A model generated the notes under the pieces. It was not told the origin of the DNA and searched no databases. It saw only the letters and a program-made list of their open reading frames with translations. Positions 27,972 through 37,484 of a DNA stretch of 64,000 nucleotides are shown piece by piece. Every line of letters starts with the position of its first letter. Positions within the stretch are counted from its first letter, which is position 1. The stretch lies in NCBI GenBank assembly GCA_021647205.1, contig JAKIVD010000004.1, positions 1 to 64,000 of the forward strand, given 5' to 3'. Made by a program: the position numbers and the translations under genes. Origin of the DNA: Bacteroidales bacterium. Lineage in GTDB: Bacteria > Bacteroidota > Bacteroidia > Bacteroidales > F082.

Positions 27972-28856
27972 CTACTCAAAAATGATGTACTCTTCAGGGT
28001 TAACAGGTGTCCCGTTAAACCACAGTTCAAAATGGAGATGCGGGCCGCTGAGCAATTCCCCCGACTCTCCTGCAATGGCAATAGGATCGCCGGCATTAAC
28101 GTGTTCCCCCTGCTCTTTTAGCAAAACCGAATTGTGTTTGTAAAAGCTAATCAGGTTTCTTGCGTGCTGAACAGCAATCACATAGCCGGTTTCCAGTGTC
28201 CAGTCAGTAAAAATTACCGTACCGTCCAGCGTTGACTTTACAGCCTCGTTGTGGGAGGCGACGATATCGATTCCATAATGCTTTTCCGTCACGCCAAATC
28301 GGGAGGTGATGACGCCGTTAATAGGTGTAAAAAAGTTGAAACTACGGATTGAAGAACGTGAAGATTCACGGTTCTGCTCAAACTCGTTGAAGTAGAGGTT
28401 GTACATGTTCTGGTTCTCAAACTCCGCACGCAACAGGCTGTCCTCAACCGATTTGTGCAGTGTAATGGTATCGTAACCGGGTTTGCTTTCCGGGGCGGGC
28501 ACCGAGTCTTCAATAATGTCTTTGTCCTCTATAATGTTTTTAATGTTTTGTATGTAAAGGTTCTTTTGCCGTATGTCGTTCAATAAAGAATCGGCAACAA
28601 TATTCAAGCGGTAAAGTTGTTTTTTCTCGCCGACATTGGGGTAACCGGGAATATATTCTTTAATGGGTGTATAAGCAATAATAAAAAATGCGAGGATAAT
28701 AAATGAAATACTCAGGCTCGAAACGATGGCAATTACATTCAGGCGGGTAAGCCGAAACGAAAAACGTTCTTCGAAAGTCTGGTCATTAAAAACTGCCAGT
28801 CGGTATTTGTTCCGGAGTTTTCTGTACCACTTATCATTGTTCCTGCTTTTGGCCAT
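27972..28856 (-). CDS. M23-family peptidase, membrane anchored
   Basis: 294 residues from the ATG at 28856 (MAKSRNNDKWYRKLRN); an ATG at 28877 would add seven residues and overlap the -7 box. One transmembrane helix (about 44-66), a coiled-coil-like stretch (about 85-165) and a C-terminal LytM domain with HYGIDI and HLHFELW are present; the zinc ligands appear intact. M23 enzymes cut peptidoglycan cross-links or activate amidases. It heads the dxr-rseP operon. Confidence 0.9.
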   Translation of the reverse strand: MAKSRNNDKWYRKLRNKYRLAVFNDQTFEERFSFRLTRLNVIAIVSSLSISFIILAFFIIAYTPIKEYIPGYPNVGEKKQLYRLNIVADSLLNDIRQKNLYIQNIKNIIEDKDIIEDSVPAPESKPGYDTITLHKSVEDSLLRAEFENQNMYNLYFNEFEQNRESSRSSIRSFNFFTPINGVITSRFGVTEKHYGIDIVASHNEAVKSTLDGTVIFTDWTLETGYVIAVQHARNLISFYKHNSVLLKEQGEHVNAGDPIAIAGESGELLSGPHLHFELWFNGTPVNPEEYIIFE

Positions 28857-28874
28857 CTGCAAAACTTTAATTTG

Positions 28875-28882
28875 CAAAGGTA
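28875..28882 (-). promoter_or_regulatory. -7 element of the M23-dxr-rseP operon
   Basis: The minus strand reads TACCTTTG, an exact TAnnTTTG match about 20 bases before the ATG at 28856. It gives a short leader and supports that start over the ATG at 28877. Confidence 0.45.
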
Positions 28883-29359
28883 TTGCAAAATACCAAACTG
28901 TAGATTTTTGAAGCCGGCTATCTTTAAACGAAATGGGCCTCGAAAATTCAATCCGCGATGCACTTTTGCATTGTTTTGATTTGTTGTTGTTTTAAAACTA
29001 AACCGCTGTTTCAAGATTGGATTATCCCAAAACGAATACTTTTGTTAAACAAACCTCTTTTCGTTTGTTTATTCTTGAAACATTCATTCTTTGGTTTGAA
29101 CCGGCGGGTGAACCCATCGGTTCACAGAGGTTTCATCTTATCCAAAAAGACCTGGTGTGGCAGTACCGCAAAACTAACTGTAGATGTTCCATTAAATTCC
29201 GGGCAGTACCCATGTTTTTAATTCATGTTTTGCACAAAATTTAGCCGTACTTTTATTTTTGTTGTATCACATTGTCGTTTTTTAAAGAACACGCCTTACT
29301 TTTGCCGTGTGATTTTGTAATAATTTTATTGAAAATAAGTTATACAGGAAATTATTCAC
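28883..29359. other. intergenic region between divergent M23 operon and porW/sprE
   Basis: About 480 bases with only short unrecognised open frames. It contains a GTGAACC/GGTTCAC hairpin near 29109-29126 and, close to the right end, the promoter for PorW/SprE. I see no RNA gene. Confidence 0.5.
29297..29304 (+). promoter_or_regulatory. -7 element before porW/sprE
   Basis: TACTTTTG is an exact TAnnTTTG match. A TTGT lies 21 bases upstream. The leader to the TTG start at 29360 would be about 50 bases. Confidence 0.45.
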
Positions 29360-32035
29360 TTGACAACCCGATACGCAAATAAGCACTTCTTATCCCTTGC
29401 CGTAGTTTTGATGCTGTTGCTTGCGGCTTCTTGCTCCACGAAAAAAAATACGGGTTTGCGCCGGGCTTACCATAACCTGACCTGCCACTACAATGTTTGG
29501 TGGAATGGCGACGTGAGCCTGAATGAAGGGGCACTAAGCCTGAGTACAACGGCTAAAGAAAATTACAACGAGGTACTTCCTGTTTTTAATTATGGCACCA
29601 AACAAGAAGCGATGTCGCTGAACCCCAAAATGGATCGGGCTATCAAAAAGGCATCTATCGGGATTCAGCGCCACTCTATGTATTTTGGTGGAAAAGAATA
29701 TGTAAAATGGATTGACGACAGTTATCTGATGATGGGGATGGCCCATTTTTATAAACAAGACTACACCAGTGCCCGCCGGGTTTTCGATTATATTGCCAAA
29801 GAATATGTAGATGCCCCCATTCATTACGAAGCTTATTTGTGGCTGGCCAAGACCCATATTCAAACCGGGCGTTTTGAAAAAGCTGAGGCTGCGCTTAATT
29901 TATTGCTGGTCGATCAGCAGGAAGGGAAAAGTCTCCCCAAAACCGTAGAACAAAACCTGCCCATGGTGTATGCCGATTTTTTTATTGCACAGGAAAACTA
30001 CGACGCTGCTTACCCCTATCTCGAACGAGGTTTGGAATTGGGAAATAAAAAATATATCCTGACCCGTGCAGAATTTATCCTTGGGCAAATCAACCAAATG
30101 AGCGGTGACCTGGAGTTTGCCACACGCTATTACCAAAAAGTCATTAAGCGCAACCCAGATTACAAAATGGCTTTTGAGGCGCGCATCAATATGGCGCAGT
30201 GTTACGACGAAGGAACTGGTGACAGCAAGTATATTAATAAGGTGTTGCATAAAATGGCCAAAGACGCCAAAAACAAGGAATTCCTTGATCAGATTTATTA
30301 TGCCCTTGCCGAAATTGCCCTGAAAGACCACAACGACACCCTCGCTATTTCTTATCTGAGAAAATCGGTCAGCGTCAGTAAACAGGATAATTACCAAAAG
30401 TCAACTTCCGCCTTGAAGGTAGCCGGCCTGTTTTTTGACAAGGGGGATTACTCGCTTTCACAGGCTTATTACGATACAGCCGTCAGCGTGTTGCCCAAAG
30501 AATACCCCAATTACGACATCATTAAAAGCAAAGCCGCCGTATTGTCTGAACTTGTTGTGCATATCCAGACCATTTACGAGCAGGACAGCCTGCAACGCTT
30601 GTCATCGCTGGACACAAACACTTTGTACGCCATGATAGACGGGATAATCGAAGAATACATCATCGAAAAAGAAAGGCTGGAAGCAGAAGCGGAAAAGATG
30701 GCGGAAATGGGCGGAACCCAGTTTGTGGATGTTAACGGTGGCAAAAGTATGGGACAGCCCCGTGCCCTTGGTGGCGGAAAATGGTATTTTTATAACCCGA
30801 CAGCAATGAGTATGGGTTATTCGGAATTTATCAAAAAATGGGGAAACAGAAAACTGGAAGATAATTGGCGCCTGACCGACAAGCGGATGGTCATGTCCGC
30901 TTACGAAGATGAAGAGCTTGTTAACGACTCTTTGGGCAGCGATTCAACGCATATGCAATCTGCCCTGGTAACCGATCCGGAAAAACGTGAATATTACCTG
31001 GCCAACATTCCGCGAACCGATGAAGAATTGCTGGCTTCGACCGAACAAATTATCGAAGCATACAATAAACTGGGCTTTTTATATCTTGAAGAGTTGACCG
31101 ATACGGTGAACGCCACCGAAACTTACCTGGAGTTCCAGGAAAGATTTCCTGACAATAAATACCGCCTCCAATCGTGGTACGCACTTTATAAAATATACAA
31201 CGAACAGGGAAACGCGCAAAAAGCCGCTTATTACAAAAGCCTGATAGTCGGGAATTACCCGGACAGCGATTTTGCCAAAGTTATTGTTGACCCAGATTAT
31301 TTCATCCGCCTGAGCGAGCAGAAAAACCTGGCTGCCAAACTTTACGAAAAAACCTACAAAGCCTACAAGCGGGAACAATACTACCGGGTGATTACCTACG
31401 CAAACAAAGGGATGAAGCAATATCCCAACGACACGGCCATCATGCCAAGATTTATGTATTTGCGGGCTGTCTCACTGGGAAAAGTTGATGTGCCCGACAC
31501 CATGTATGTCGCTATCAACACCTTAATTCAGGATTATCCTTCGAGTCCGGTTATTCCCATGGCCAAAGCTGTTCTCCGTATTTTGCAGTCTGAATATGGA
31601 ATTGGGGAAGCAATCGTAGACGAACAGGGAAAACCGGGCGGGGGAAAGAGCAGGACGCTGTATGCCTACCAGCCCGACGACTTACACTTGATGATGATGG
31701 TCATTATTTCGTCGGATGTAAACATCAACGCTTTGAAGGTGCGGGTTTCAGATTTTAAAAATAAGTACTTTCGCCTGGCACGACTCAGGATCAAAAGCCT
31801 GATGCTTGACAATCAGCGCACACTGATTACTATTGGTAATTTTGATGATGCAGGTGATGCAGAAGACTTTACGACGGCTTTGAAAAACGACGAATATGTC
31901 CTTTCTGGGATGGAAGACAAAGATTTTGATATTGTAAGCATTTCAATTAAAAATTATCCCATATTTTATAAGGACAAAAACACAAAAGATTATTTGGAGT
32001 TTTACAATGAAAATTATAAAAATGAGAAAAAATAA
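29360..32035 (+). CDS. porW: type IX secretion lipoprotein PorW/SprE
   Basis: 891 residues. The start is a TTG, chosen because it yields a complete lipoprotein signal (MTTRYANKHFLSLAVVLMLLLAASC, lipobox Cys25); the first ATG would leave only seven residues before the Cys. The N-terminus CSTKKNTGLRRAYHNLTCHYNVWWNG is characteristic of PorW/SprE, followed by many TPR-like helical repeats (about 90-450 and 560-760). PorW/SprE is a periplasmic-side lipoprotein needed for T9SS function and, in gliding relatives, motility; it links the PorKLMN ring to the translocon. Many CTD proteins in this window would depend on it. The 3' end overlaps the bactofilin start. Confidence 0.9.
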   Translation: MTTRYANKHFLSLAVVLMLLLAASCSTKKNTGLRRAYHNLTCHYNVWWNGDVSLNEGALSLSTTAKENYNEVLPVFNYGTKQEAMSLNPKMDRAIKKASIGIQRHSMYFGGKEYVKWIDDSYLMMGMAHFYKQDYTSARRVFDYIAKEYVDAPIHYEAYLWLAKTHIQTGRFEKAEAALNLLLVDQQEGKSLPKTVEQNLPMVYADFFIAQENYDAAYPYLERGLELGNKKYILTRAEFILGQINQMSGDLEFATRYYQKVIKRNPDYKMAFEARINMAQCYDEGTGDSKYINKVLHKMAKDAKNKEFLDQIYYALAEIALKDHNDTLAISYLRKSVSVSKQDNYQKSTSALKVAGLFFDKGDYSLSQAYYDTAVSVLPKEYPNYDIIKSKAAVLSELVVHIQTIYEQDSLQRLSSLDTNTLYAMIDGIIEEYIIEKERLEAEAEKMAEMGGTQFVDVNGGKSMGQPRALGGGKWYFYNPTAMSMGYSEFIKKWGNRKLEDNWRLTDKRMVMSAYEDEELVNDSLGSDSTHMQSALVTDPEKREYYLANIPRTDEELLASTEQIIEAYNKLGFLYLEELTDTVNATETYLEFQERFPDNKYRLQSWYALYKIYNEQGNAQKAAYYKSLIVGNYPDSDFAKVIVDPDYFIRLSEQKNLAAKLYEKTYKAYKREQYYRVITYANKGMKQYPNDTAIMPRFMYLRAVSLGKVDVPDTMYVAINTLIQDYPSSPVIPMAKAVLRILQSEYGIGEAIVDEQGKPGGGKSRTLYAYQPDDLHLMMMVIISSDVNINALKVRVSDFKNKYFRLARLRIKSLMLDNQRTLITIGNFDDAGDAEDFTTALKNDEYVLSGMEDKDFDIVSISIKNYPIFYKDKNTKDYLEFYNENYKNEKK

Positions 32036-32402
32036 CGGCGGCACGAATGGCGATGGTGCAGCAAGGAATATTATTGCATTGGGCACTGTGATTAATGGGG
32101 ATATTGTGTCGGATGGTGACTTTCGAATCGAAGGTGTGCTTACCGGGACAGTCAAAGCCAAAGGAAAAATTGTAATTGGTGAAACCGGAAAAATCGATGG
32201 TCAGGTGTATTGCCGGAATGCAGATATTTGCGGGAAAGTAAAGGGTAAACTGGAAGTCGCGGAACTCACCATCTTAAAAGCTACCTCGAGTTTTGACGGC
32301 GACATCATCACCAATAAAATATCCATCGAACCGGGTGCCCTGTTTTCAGGGACCTGCCAAATGAATGCCCCGAAAAAGGAAGGGGTTGAGTCAAAAAAAT
32401 AA
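32007..32402 (+). CDS. bactofilin (polymer-forming cytoskeletal protein)
   Basis: 131 residues. The beta-helical bactofilin core runs from about residue 20 to 115: IIALGTVINGDIVSDGDFRIEGVLTGTV, KGKIVIGETGKIDGQV, and a final ISIEPGALFSGTCQM. Bactofilins self-assemble into filaments at the membrane and organise envelope processes. The start overlaps the end of porW by 29 bases (14 if the ATG at 32022 is used), and the AtpZ-like gene begins directly at its stop codon, so the three are translationally close. Confidence 0.92.
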   Translation: MKIIKMRKNNGGTNGDGAARNIIALGTVINGDIVSDGDFRIEGVLTGTVKAKGKIVIGETGKIDGQVYCRNADICGKVKGKLEVAELTILKATSSFDGDIITNKISIEPGALFSGTCQMNAPKKEGVESKK

Positions 32403-32624
32403 GTGGGGAAAAAAGAAAAAAAAGACAGTCCGCTAAAGTTTTATGCCAGGTATTCTTCCCTGGCCATGCAAATGGTTGTCATCATACTTGCAGGGGCTTT
32501 TGGCGGAAAGGCCCTCGACGAATGGCTGGAATGGGGATTTCCTGTTTTTACGCTCGCTTTGACAATACTGGCTGTCGTCGTGGCAATTGTCTATGGGATG
32601 CGCGAAATCTTCCGTCAGAAATAA
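32403..32624 (+). CDS. AtpZ/AtpI-family small membrane protein
   Basis: 73 residues starting with GTG directly after the bactofilin stop. Two transmembrane helices (about 17-35 and 45-65), with the family feature FGGKALDEWL between them. AtpZ/AtpI proteins are usually encoded first in F1Fo-ATP synthase operons and assist c-ring assembly or Mg/Ca supply. Here the ATP synthase structural genes do not follow. Confidence 0.8.
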   Translation: MGKKEKKDSPLKFYARYSSLAMQMVVIILAGAFGGKALDEWLEWGFPVFTLALTILAVVVAIVYGMREIFRQK

Positions 32625-32633
32625 ATTGGTTCA

Positions 32634-33002
32634 ATGAAAAATTTTTCAACAATTCTTAGCAGCACCGCCATTGCACTCGGGCTTGCCAGCCTGGCCATCT
32701 ATTTTTGGGTGCCGGCCCTTCACATCAGCCCGGCTTTTCCGTATGTATTGCTCTTCCTGTATCTTTCAACACGCTTTATTTATGTTGCGCTGGCCAAATC
32801 CGTGAACAAAAGAACCAGCCAGTTTGCCAATGCAGTGATGCTGGTTAATTTTGGAAAACTGCTGGTTTACGGACTCGTCATTTTTGTTTATGCTTACTTC
32901 AACCGCTCCGATGCGGTATCTTTTATTCTTACATTTTTTGTTTACTATTTTGTGTTTACCGCTATTGAGGTTTTTGCACTGCTGAATATGAATAAAAAAT
33001 GA
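32634..33002 (+). CDS. small four-helix membrane protein, often next to AtpZ
   Basis: 122 residues with four hydrophobic helices (about 7-27, 36-53, 68-88 and 95-116) and a basic tail. It begins nine bases after the AtpZ-like gene. Proteins of this size and position sit between atpZ and atpB in Bacteroidota ATP synthase operons, and may be an assembly factor. No motif allows a firmer call. Confidence 0.75.
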   Translation: MKNFSTILSSTAIALGLASLAIYFWVPALHISPAFPYVLLFLYLSTRFIYVALAKSVNKRTSQFANAVMLVNFGKLLVYGLVIFVYAYFNRSDAVSFILTFFVYYFVFTAIEVFALLNMNKK

Positions 33003-33155
33003 ACCATTAGGATCGCTTACCTTACAGGATATCAAAGTATTAATTATGCAGGCTGACGATTGGGGCCACAAAAAGCAATAACATCTTCTTTCAGGGCTCA
33101 TTTATTTAAATTTAATTTCTATTTTTAGGCATTCAAATTCGGAGGGCATTTACTG

Positions 33156-33602
33156 ATGTTGGTTAAAGGATCGTTTGAAGATATTTTTTATATACTGGCA
33201 GGTTTAATTTGGCTTGCTTTCTCTGTTTACAAGGGAATGCAAAAAAAGAAATCGCAGGGGACAGCCCCCGGAAAAGTGGCCAGGAAAAAATCTGTGCTGG
33301 AATCCCTGATGGACGAATTCCTGGAAAAACAAGAACCTCTTCAGCCCGATGCGGCCGTTTATGACGAATCCCCGAATGATACAGAAATTGAAGAAAAAAA
33401 AGACGCTGAAGTTTTTTCGTACGATGATGTTTACGAGGAAAGCAACTATAATGAAGTTTCTGACGTCTTGCTTGAAAAGCCTCCTGTAAAAACCAGAATT
33501 AAGACGGAGCTCAAAAAACCACTAATTAACAGAAAGATACGAAAGTTTGATCTTCGGAAAGCAGTTATTTATTCAGAAATACTGAATAGACGCTATTTCT
33601 GA
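33156..33602 (+). CDS. conserved hypothetical membrane-anchored protein
   Basis: 148 residues: one N-terminal transmembrane helix (about 9-27), a basic KKK segment, a long acidic low-complexity middle (about 55-115), and a basic C-terminus (INRKIRKFDLRKAVIYSEILNRRYF). The FDLRKAVIYSEIL tail is seen on other Bacteroidota proteins of unknown function. It has GGAGG 10 bases before the ATG, unusual in a phylum that rarely uses Shine-Dalgarno sites. No function is proposed. Confidence 0.75.
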   Translation: MLVKGSFEDIFYILAGLIWLAFSVYKGMQKKKSQGTAPGKVARKKSVLESLMDEFLEKQEPLQPDAAVYDESPNDTEIEEKKDAEVFSYDDVYEESNYNEVSDVLLEKPPVKTRIKTELKKPLINRKIRKFDLRKAVIYSEILNRRYF

Positions 33603-33699
33603 AAAAAATAATGATGTTAAAAAATGTTAATGGGTATTGCTATTTATTAGTAAATTTACCCACTTTTTTATTTTGAAATAAAGCAGAATTTTTTGAATA

Positions 33700-33707
33700 T
33701 AAATTTG
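33700..33707 (+). promoter_or_regulatory. -7 element directly before the TonB receptor start
   Basis: TAAATTTG is an exact TAnnTTTG match whose last base is only five bases before the ATG at 33713. Used as a promoter it would give a leaderless or nearly leaderless mRNA. A TTTG lies 24 bases upstream, longer than the usual spacing. Confidence 0.35.
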
Positions 33708-33712
33708 TAGGT

Positions 33713-36700
33713 ATGATTAGAAACTTACTCCTCACCCTTGGTTTTATTCTTGCTACCGGCCTTGTGGTATTTGCCCAGCAGGGAGCCCTTAAAGGTAAAG
33801 TATTTGATAAGGATACCAAAGAGCCGATTCCGTTTGCGAATATTGTGCTCGAAAACAAAGGATCGATGGTCGGAGGTGCTACTTCCGACTTTGATGGAAA
33901 CTATACCATCAAGCCCATCCCACCCGGAAAGTACGATTTGAAGGCCACGTTTGTAGGCTACAAAACAAGCATTACGCAGGGTATCGTAATTGGTGGAGAC
34001 AAAATCCGAATGTTCGATATTGAATTGACGGCCACAGCCGAAATGCTGGAAGAGGTAGAAATTACCACCTATGTCGTTCCTTTAATTGATAAGGACAGGA
34101 CAGTTAGTGGTGCAACGGTTACTGCCGAGGAAATCGCCAAAATGCCGATACGTAATGCCAGTGCCGTGGCAACTACAGTGGGTGGTGTGTTCTCGCAGGA
34201 CGGTGAACGGGGAAGCGTCCGTGGAGCCCGTACCGACCAGACGGCTACATTTATTGACGGGGTCCGTGTTGTGGGGATGACAAATATCCCACAGGCTGCC
34301 ATCGAACAGGTTGACGTTATTTTGGGAGGTGTACCTGCCCGGTACGGAGATGCTACTTCCGGCATTATCAACGTAACCACAAAAGGGCCTGCACGCCAGT
34401 TTGGTGCCGGTATCGAATTAGAGACCTCGCAGTACCTTGACCCTTATGGCTCTAACCGTGCTGCTTTAAACCTGATGGGACCATTAATCAAAGGGAAAAA
34501 TAAAAACAATACGGCATTGCTTGGTTATTTCATTGCCGGCGAAGCTGTTTTTAACAAAGATGGCCGTCCTTCCGCAAACGGCTACTATACCGTTAAAGAC
34601 GATGTGCTTGCATCCATTGAGCAAAACCCGTTGAGGCCTTCCGGATCCGGTACAGGTACTTTCCTCAATGCCGAATATCTCCGACAGAGTGATTTGCAAC
34701 ATATCAAGACAAGTAACAACACCGCTAACAGGACTTATAACATCATAGGTAACATTAATATCCGTACAACGGAAACAATTAACCTGACAATAGGCGGAAG
34801 TTACATTTACAGAAACCGGAACAATTACAGCTATGGTGCCACAATGGCCAATTACAATAAAAACTCCGTCAGTACCGACCAAAGTACCAGGGGCTATATT
34901 AAATTTACACAACGTTTCCCTGTGAGTGAAGGAAGTACATCGGCATTTAAAAACTTTTATTATTCCCTTCAGTTCGACTATACCAAAAACAAAGGCGAAT
35001 TTGGCGACCCCAATCATGGAAGCAATTTATTTGATTATGGCTATATCGGAAAATTTACCTCCTACAAAACCCCTACTTACGAACTGGGAAGCGATACGGT
35101 TAACGGACATTTCTACGACAATGTCTGGGTATTGAATTCCTGGGATTTCGATACGCTTACAACCTGGGACCCCAGAAATATCAACCCGCTTGTGGCTGAA
35201 TACACCAGTGATTATTACGATATTTATGAAGGACAACCTGAAGGCCACTACCGAAACAGGGATGATATTATACTGGGTGGAGGATTGTACAACGGAAGCA
35301 CACCAAATTCAATTTACAGTTTGTACCAATCACCCGGAACCAACCAGTCTGGCTACGGAAAATATGAAAACGACCAGTACAACATCCGTTTAGATGCATC
35401 TTTGGACATTCAAAACCATGCCATTAAGCTGGGCTTCCAATACGAGCAACGGATTAACCGCTTTAGTAACTTTGGCCCAACCGGCCTCTGGAACCTGATG
35501 CGGGGTTCAGCCAATTTCCAGTTACAGCAATTGGACTTGGATAACCCACGATTGATTAGTTACGATGGCCAGGTTGATACAATTGTTTATCCGAGAAAGT
35601 ACGACCCCAATTCGCAGCGTGTATTCGATGTGAACCTCAGAAGGTTGCTCGGATTGCCTGTTGACGGGCTCGATTACATCGTTATTGATTCCTACGATTC
35701 GGAGAACAATTCCATTGAGTATTATGATGGCCAGGGTGTGATGCACACGGTTTCCCTGGGCGACGAAAGTTTCAGCATTGGCATGTTTTCGGCTGACGAA
35801 CTATGGAACAATGGTGCGTCTTATGTCAATTACTCGGGCTTCGATTATGAAGGGAATATTATAAAAGGCCAACAACCTTCCTTTGCCGATTTTTGGACTG
35901 CAACCGATGAGGAGGGGAATTTCACGAGGCCTATTGGTTCTTTCCGCCCGATTTATATGGCCGGCTACATTCAGGACCAATTTGCTTTTAAAGACCTGAT
36001 TTTTAATATTGGTGTACGTGTTGACCGTTTCGATGCCAACCAAAAAGTTCTTGCCGACCCTTTTGCCTTGTACCCTACGGAATCGGTAAGTGAAGTAAAA
36101 TCACTGGAAGGTGCACCGGGACAGGAAATTACGCACCCCTCAAACATGGGTGGCAACTATGTTGTTTACGTTGACCGTGTAGAAAATCCGACGGAAGTGG
36201 TGGGCTATCGTGATGGATATACCTGGTACAATGCAGAGGGTATTGTCATTAACGACCCGAATGTCCTTGACGTTGGAAATGGAATCTCGCCCAAGCTGGT
36301 GAACCCGGAGCAGGATCGTGTGGGGCCAGAGTCTTTTAAAGATTATGATCCGCAGATCAATGTAATGCCGCGTATTTCGTTCTCTTTTCCAATCTCAGAT
36401 GAAGCCTTGTTTTTTGCCCATTACGATGTTTTGACACAAAGGCCTACCAGTAACCTGTACACAACCCCGGCAACCTGGTATTATTTCGACTTTATAGGAA
36501 CAACAATCAATAACCCCTCTTTAAAACCAACAAAAACAGTTGACTACGAGTTGGGCTTTACGCAAAAAGTTTCCAATACCTCTTCAATAACATTTACAAC
36601 CTTTTATCGGGAGTTGCGTGATATGACACAAATATTCCGTTTCAACGGTGCTTATCCGAAAGATTATACCTCTTACAATAATATTGATTTCGGTACCGTA

Positions 36701-37435
36701 AAAGGGTTTACGGCCGAGTACGACTTGCGCCGTACGAACAACCTGCGCTTGAGGGCTTCTTATACACTCCAGTTTGCCGATGCAACCGGTTCATCCACAA
36801 CAACAGCCGCATCCCTCATCAGGTCGGGCCTGCCAAACCTGCGTTCTACTTTCCCGATGCCCTGGGACAGGAGACATGCTTTTAACATCGTCCTCGATTA
36901 TCGTTGGGCTTCAGGTAAGGAATACAACGGCCCCAGGACGAACAGGGAAAACAAAGGTAAAGCCCCTGTTGACTGGTTAAGTAATACCGGCTTTAGCCTT
37001 ACAATCAACGGAGGCTCAGGAACACCCTATACGGCTTCCCGGAATGTTACTTCACCCATTTCGGGTGGTACCAACTTGCTCAAAGGAACCTATAGTGGCT
37101 CCAGGCTGCCCTGGCAGTTCCGCCTTGATTTAAGGGTTGATAAAGATATTTATTTTAAACTGAACAAATCAAAAGGCGATAATTCAAAAAGGGCTTATTT
37201 GAATATCTACTTTCAAATTCTTAACCTGTTGAATACGAAAAATATTATCAATGTTTATTCTTATACAGGTAACCCCGATGACGATGGTTACTTAACAGCA
37301 CCTGAATACCAGCGCGAAATTAACAACCAGATTGATCCGCAATCATACAGGGACCTGTATGGTGTTTTTGTGAACAATCCTTCCAACTACAGCTTGCCAC
37401 GACGGATTCGGTTAGGTGCAATATTTAACTTCTAA
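33713..37435 (+). CDS. TonB-dependent receptor with CarboxypepD-reg domain
   Basis: 1240 residues. Signal peptide MIRNLLLTLGFILATGLVVFAQ, a carboxypeptidase-regulatory-like domain (about 24-105: GKVFDKDTKEPIPFANIVLENKG and FVGYKTSITQGI), a plug (about 125-230: MPIRNASAVATTVGGVFSQDG and VPARYGDATSGIINVTTKG), then a 22-strand-type barrel ending LPRRIRLGAIFNF. It is an outer-membrane protein driven by TonB. No SusD-like partner follows; instead there is a giant secreted protein and a PorV-like barrel, a trio that recurs in T9SS-bearing bacteria. A role in substrate uptake or in assembly of the secreted partner cannot be decided. Confidence 0.9.
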   Translation: MIRNLLLTLGFILATGLVVFAQQGALKGKVFDKDTKEPIPFANIVLENKGSMVGGATSDFDGNYTIKPIPPGKYDLKATFVGYKTSITQGIVIGGDKIRMFDIELTATAEMLEEVEITTYVVPLIDKDRTVSGATVTAEEIAKMPIRNASAVATTVGGVFSQDGERGSVRGARTDQTATFIDGVRVVGMTNIPQAAIEQVDVILGGVPARYGDATSGIINVTTKGPARQFGAGIELETSQYLDPYGSNRAALNLMGPLIKGKNKNNTALLGYFIAGEAVFNKDGRPSANGYYTVKDDVLASIEQNPLRPSGSGTGTFLNAEYLRQSDLQHIKTSNNTANRTYNIIGNINIRTTETINLTIGGSYIYRNRNNYSYGATMANYNKNSVSTDQSTRGYIKFTQRFPVSEGSTSAFKNFYYSLQFDYTKNKGEFGDPNHGSNLFDYGYIGKFTSYKTPTYELGSDTVNGHFYDNVWVLNSWDFDTLTTWDPRNINPLVAEYTSDYYDIYEGQPEGHYRNRDDIILGGGLYNGSTPNSIYSLYQSPGTNQSGYGKYENDQYNIRLDASLDIQNHAIKLGFQYEQRINRFSNFGPTGLWNLMRGSANFQLQQLDLDNPRLISYDGQVDTIVYPRKYDPNSQRVFDVNLRRLLGLPVDGLDYIVIDSYDSENNSIEYYDGQGVMHTVSLGDESFSIGMFSADELWNNGASYVNYSGFDYEGNIIKGQQPSFADFWTATDEEGNFTRPIGSFRPIYMAGYIQDQFAFKDLIFNIGVRVDRFDANQKVLADPFALYPTESVSEVKSLEGAPGQEITHPSNMGGNYVVYVDRVENPTEVVGYRDGYTWYNAEGIVINDPNVLDVGNGISPKLVNPEQDRVGPESFKDYDPQINVMPRISFSFPISDEALFFAHYDVLTQRPTSNLYTTPATWYYFDFIGTTINNPSLKPTKTVDYELGFTQKVSNTSSITFTTFYRELRDMTQIFRFNGAYPKDYTSYNNIDFGTVKGFTAEYDLRRTNNLRLRASYTLQFADATGSSTTTAASLIRSGLPNLRSTFPMPWDRRHAFNIVLDYRWASGKEYNGPRTNRENKGKAPVDWLSNTGFSLTINGGSGTPYTASRNVTSPISGGTNLLKGTYSGSRLPWQFRLDLRVDKDIYFKLNKSKGDNSKRAYLNIYFQILNLLNTKNIINVYSYTGNPDDDGYLTAPEYQREINNQIDPQSYRDLYGVFVNNPSNYSLPRRIRLGAIFNF

Positions 37436-37484
37436 GAAGCTGAACAGAATAAGAAAGTATTAAGTTAGAAAAATTTCAAAAATC

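Noticed and set aside
29017-29244. Open frame of 75 residues upstream of porW
   Set aside because: No recognisable motif; it overlaps another frame of similar length and lies in an intergenic region with a hairpin.
32403-33002. Start of a complete ATP synthase operon
   Set aside because: Only the AtpZ-like and small membrane proteins are present; the following genes are unrelated.
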